A stretch of DNA of 6,154 nt, from contig CAIVXR010000236.1 in assembly GCA_903909925.1 (NCBI GenBank), positions 1 to 6,154 of the forward strand, read 5' to 3'. Made by a program: the position numbers and the translations under genes. How positions within the stretch are numbered: the first letter of the stretch is position 1; every line of letters begins with the position of its first letter. The stretch comes from an uncultured beta proteobacterium (lineage in GTDB: Bacteria; Pseudomonadota; Gammaproteobacteria; Burkholderiales; Burkholderiaceae). The notes under the pieces were generated by a model that searched no databases, had not been told where the DNA came from, and saw nothing but the letters and a program-made list of their open reading frames with translations. Below are positions 5,627 to 6,154 of the stretch, piece after piece.

Positions 5627-5632
5627 TATAAT
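5627..5632 (+). promoter_or_regulatory. Candidate -10 box for hemA
   Basis: TATAAT is a perfect consensus hexamer ending ten bases before the hemA ATG. No convincing -35 box lies 16-18 bp upstream (a TTGATA at 5596-5601 is 25 bp away), and no SD precedes the ATG. If real, it would give a leader of only about four bases. Confidence 0.3.
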
Positions 5633-5639
5633 CACCATC

Positions 5640-5668
5640 ATTATGAAGTTGTTGACACTTGGCATCAA
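5640..5668 (-). promoter_or_regulatory. Candidate promoter of the small membrane-protein gene, inside the start of hemA
   Basis: On the minus strand TTGATG (5668-5663, four of six) is followed after exactly 17 bp by CATAAT (5645-5640, five of six). Transcription would begin near 5633. That start supports one of the downstream start codons (5620, 5608 or 5596) and rules out those before 5633. Confidence 0.4.
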
Positions 5669-6154
5669 TCATCACACAGCGCCAGTCGCCATTCGGGAAA
5701 AGGTCGCCTTTGCTCCTGAATTTCTTCAAGAGGCCCTGCATGATCTACGCCAACATTTGCTTGGCGCGAATCAGGCTGGACTGCCTGAGGCAACGATTTT
5801 GTCAACTTGCAACCGTACTGAGGTGTACTGCGCTGCAAATGATGCCAGCGCTGCAGGCCTGTTACACGAGGCTACTTTTGATTGGTTAGCTAAAACCCAA
5901 GAGCTCGCCCCCAGCAGCCTTGCGCCTCATATTTATTCTTTACCCCAATCTGATGCTGTACGTCATGCCTTTAGGGTTGCCTGCGGATTAGATTCGATGG
6001 TGATTGGTGAGACTCAAATTTTGGGGCAAATGAAAGATGCAGTTCGTACTGCAAACGATGCAGGGGTTTTAGGAACCTATCTCAATCAACTCTTTCAAAA
6101 AACATTTGCTGTCGCTAAGGAAGTACGCGGCTCCACCGAAATTGGTGCACATTC
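5643..6154 (+). CDS. hemA: Glutamyl-tRNA reductase, N-terminal part (cut by right window edge)
   Basis: HemA reduces the glutamate of glutamyl-tRNA(Glu) to glutamate-1-semialdehyde with NADPH. This is the first committed step of the C5 route to haem and other tetrapyrroles. The first 170 codons are present with no stop before the edge. The start MKLLTLGINHHTAPVAIREK is typical. The catalytic cysteine lies in LSTCNRTEVY (C56), H108 in AVRHAFRVACGL corresponds to the conserved active-site histidine, and the signature GLDSMVIGETQILGQMKDAV (115-134) is intact. These residues cover the catalytic domain; the NADPH-binding and dimerisation domains lie beyond the edge (full proteins are about 420-430 residues). 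No SD precedes the ATG at 5643. The gene is divergent from the small membrane-protein gene, with 46 bp between the two preferred starts. Confidence 0.97.
   Translation, partial: MKLLTLGINHHTAPVAIREKVAFAPEFLQEALHDLRQHLLGANQAGLPEATILSTCNRTEVYCAANDASAAGLLHEATFDWLAKTQELAPSSLAPHIYSLPQSDAVRHAFRVACGLDSMVIGETQILGQMKDAVRTANDAGVLGTYLNQLFQKTFAVAKEVRGSTEIGAH

Noticed and set aside
5517..5741. 74-codon minus-strand open frame spanning the hemA start
   Set aside because: It is antisense to conserved hemA codons and out of frame with the membrane-protein gene; the translation has no family features.
5659..5889. 76-codon plus-strand open frame inside hemA
   Set aside because: It is in a different frame from the well-conserved HemA translation and has no recognisable features.
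1..6154. Mobile elements, CRISPR repeats, tRNA genes or a riboswitch
   Set aside because: No terminal inverted or direct repeats, regularly spaced repeats, cloverleaf-like sequences or long structured leaders were seen; nearly all bases are coding.

Overview
The window looks like a chromosomal segment of a betaproteobacterium. Moderate, slightly AT-leaning base composition, very short intergenic gaps and the mix of housekeeping genes point to the Burkholderiaceae, most plausibly the freshwater genus Polynucleobacter. The genus is an inference from gene content and protein flavour; no search was run.

Layout. The left edge (1-131, minus) is the first 43 codons of ychF, a P-loop ATPase of the Obg-related family. 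It diverges across 40 bp from a tightly packed plus-strand cluster: a UbiH/UbiF/Coq6-type FAD hydroxylase of ubiquinone synthesis (172-1446), the periplasmic disulfide isomerase dsbC (best start a TTG at 1439, overlapping the hydroxylase by 8 nt), a cytosolic M61 metallopeptidase with a C-terminal PDZ domain (2161-3942), and uracil-DNA glycosylase ung (3965-4699). The genes probably share transcription, but their functions are not obviously linked. After an 89-bp regulatory gap comes a two-gene type II toxin-antitoxin module. It has a MazE-like (DUF3018-type) antitoxin (4790-5005) and a MazF/PemK endoribonuclease toxin (5002-5328) joined by an ATGA overlap. The module has its own sigma70-like promoter and a nested palindrome that is probably the autoregulatory operator. 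A small convergent gene (5342-5596, minus) encodes a GlsB/YeaQ/YmgE-like membrane protein. It diverges from hemA (5643 to the right edge, plus), glutamyl-tRNA reductase, which starts tetrapyrrole synthesis and is cut by the window end.

Overall this is ordinary housekeeping DNA with one accessory element, the MazEF module, sitting between ung and hemA. I see no clearly new system. The points most worth a second look are the nested dyad at the mazEF promoter, the two mutually exclusive hairpins at the mazF stop codon, the unusual H-P-S-G-L loop in Ung, and the possibility of leaderless transcripts at the two divergent junctions. There is no tRNA, rRNA, CRISPR array, insertion sequence or other mobile element, and no gene-free stretch longer than about 90 bp.
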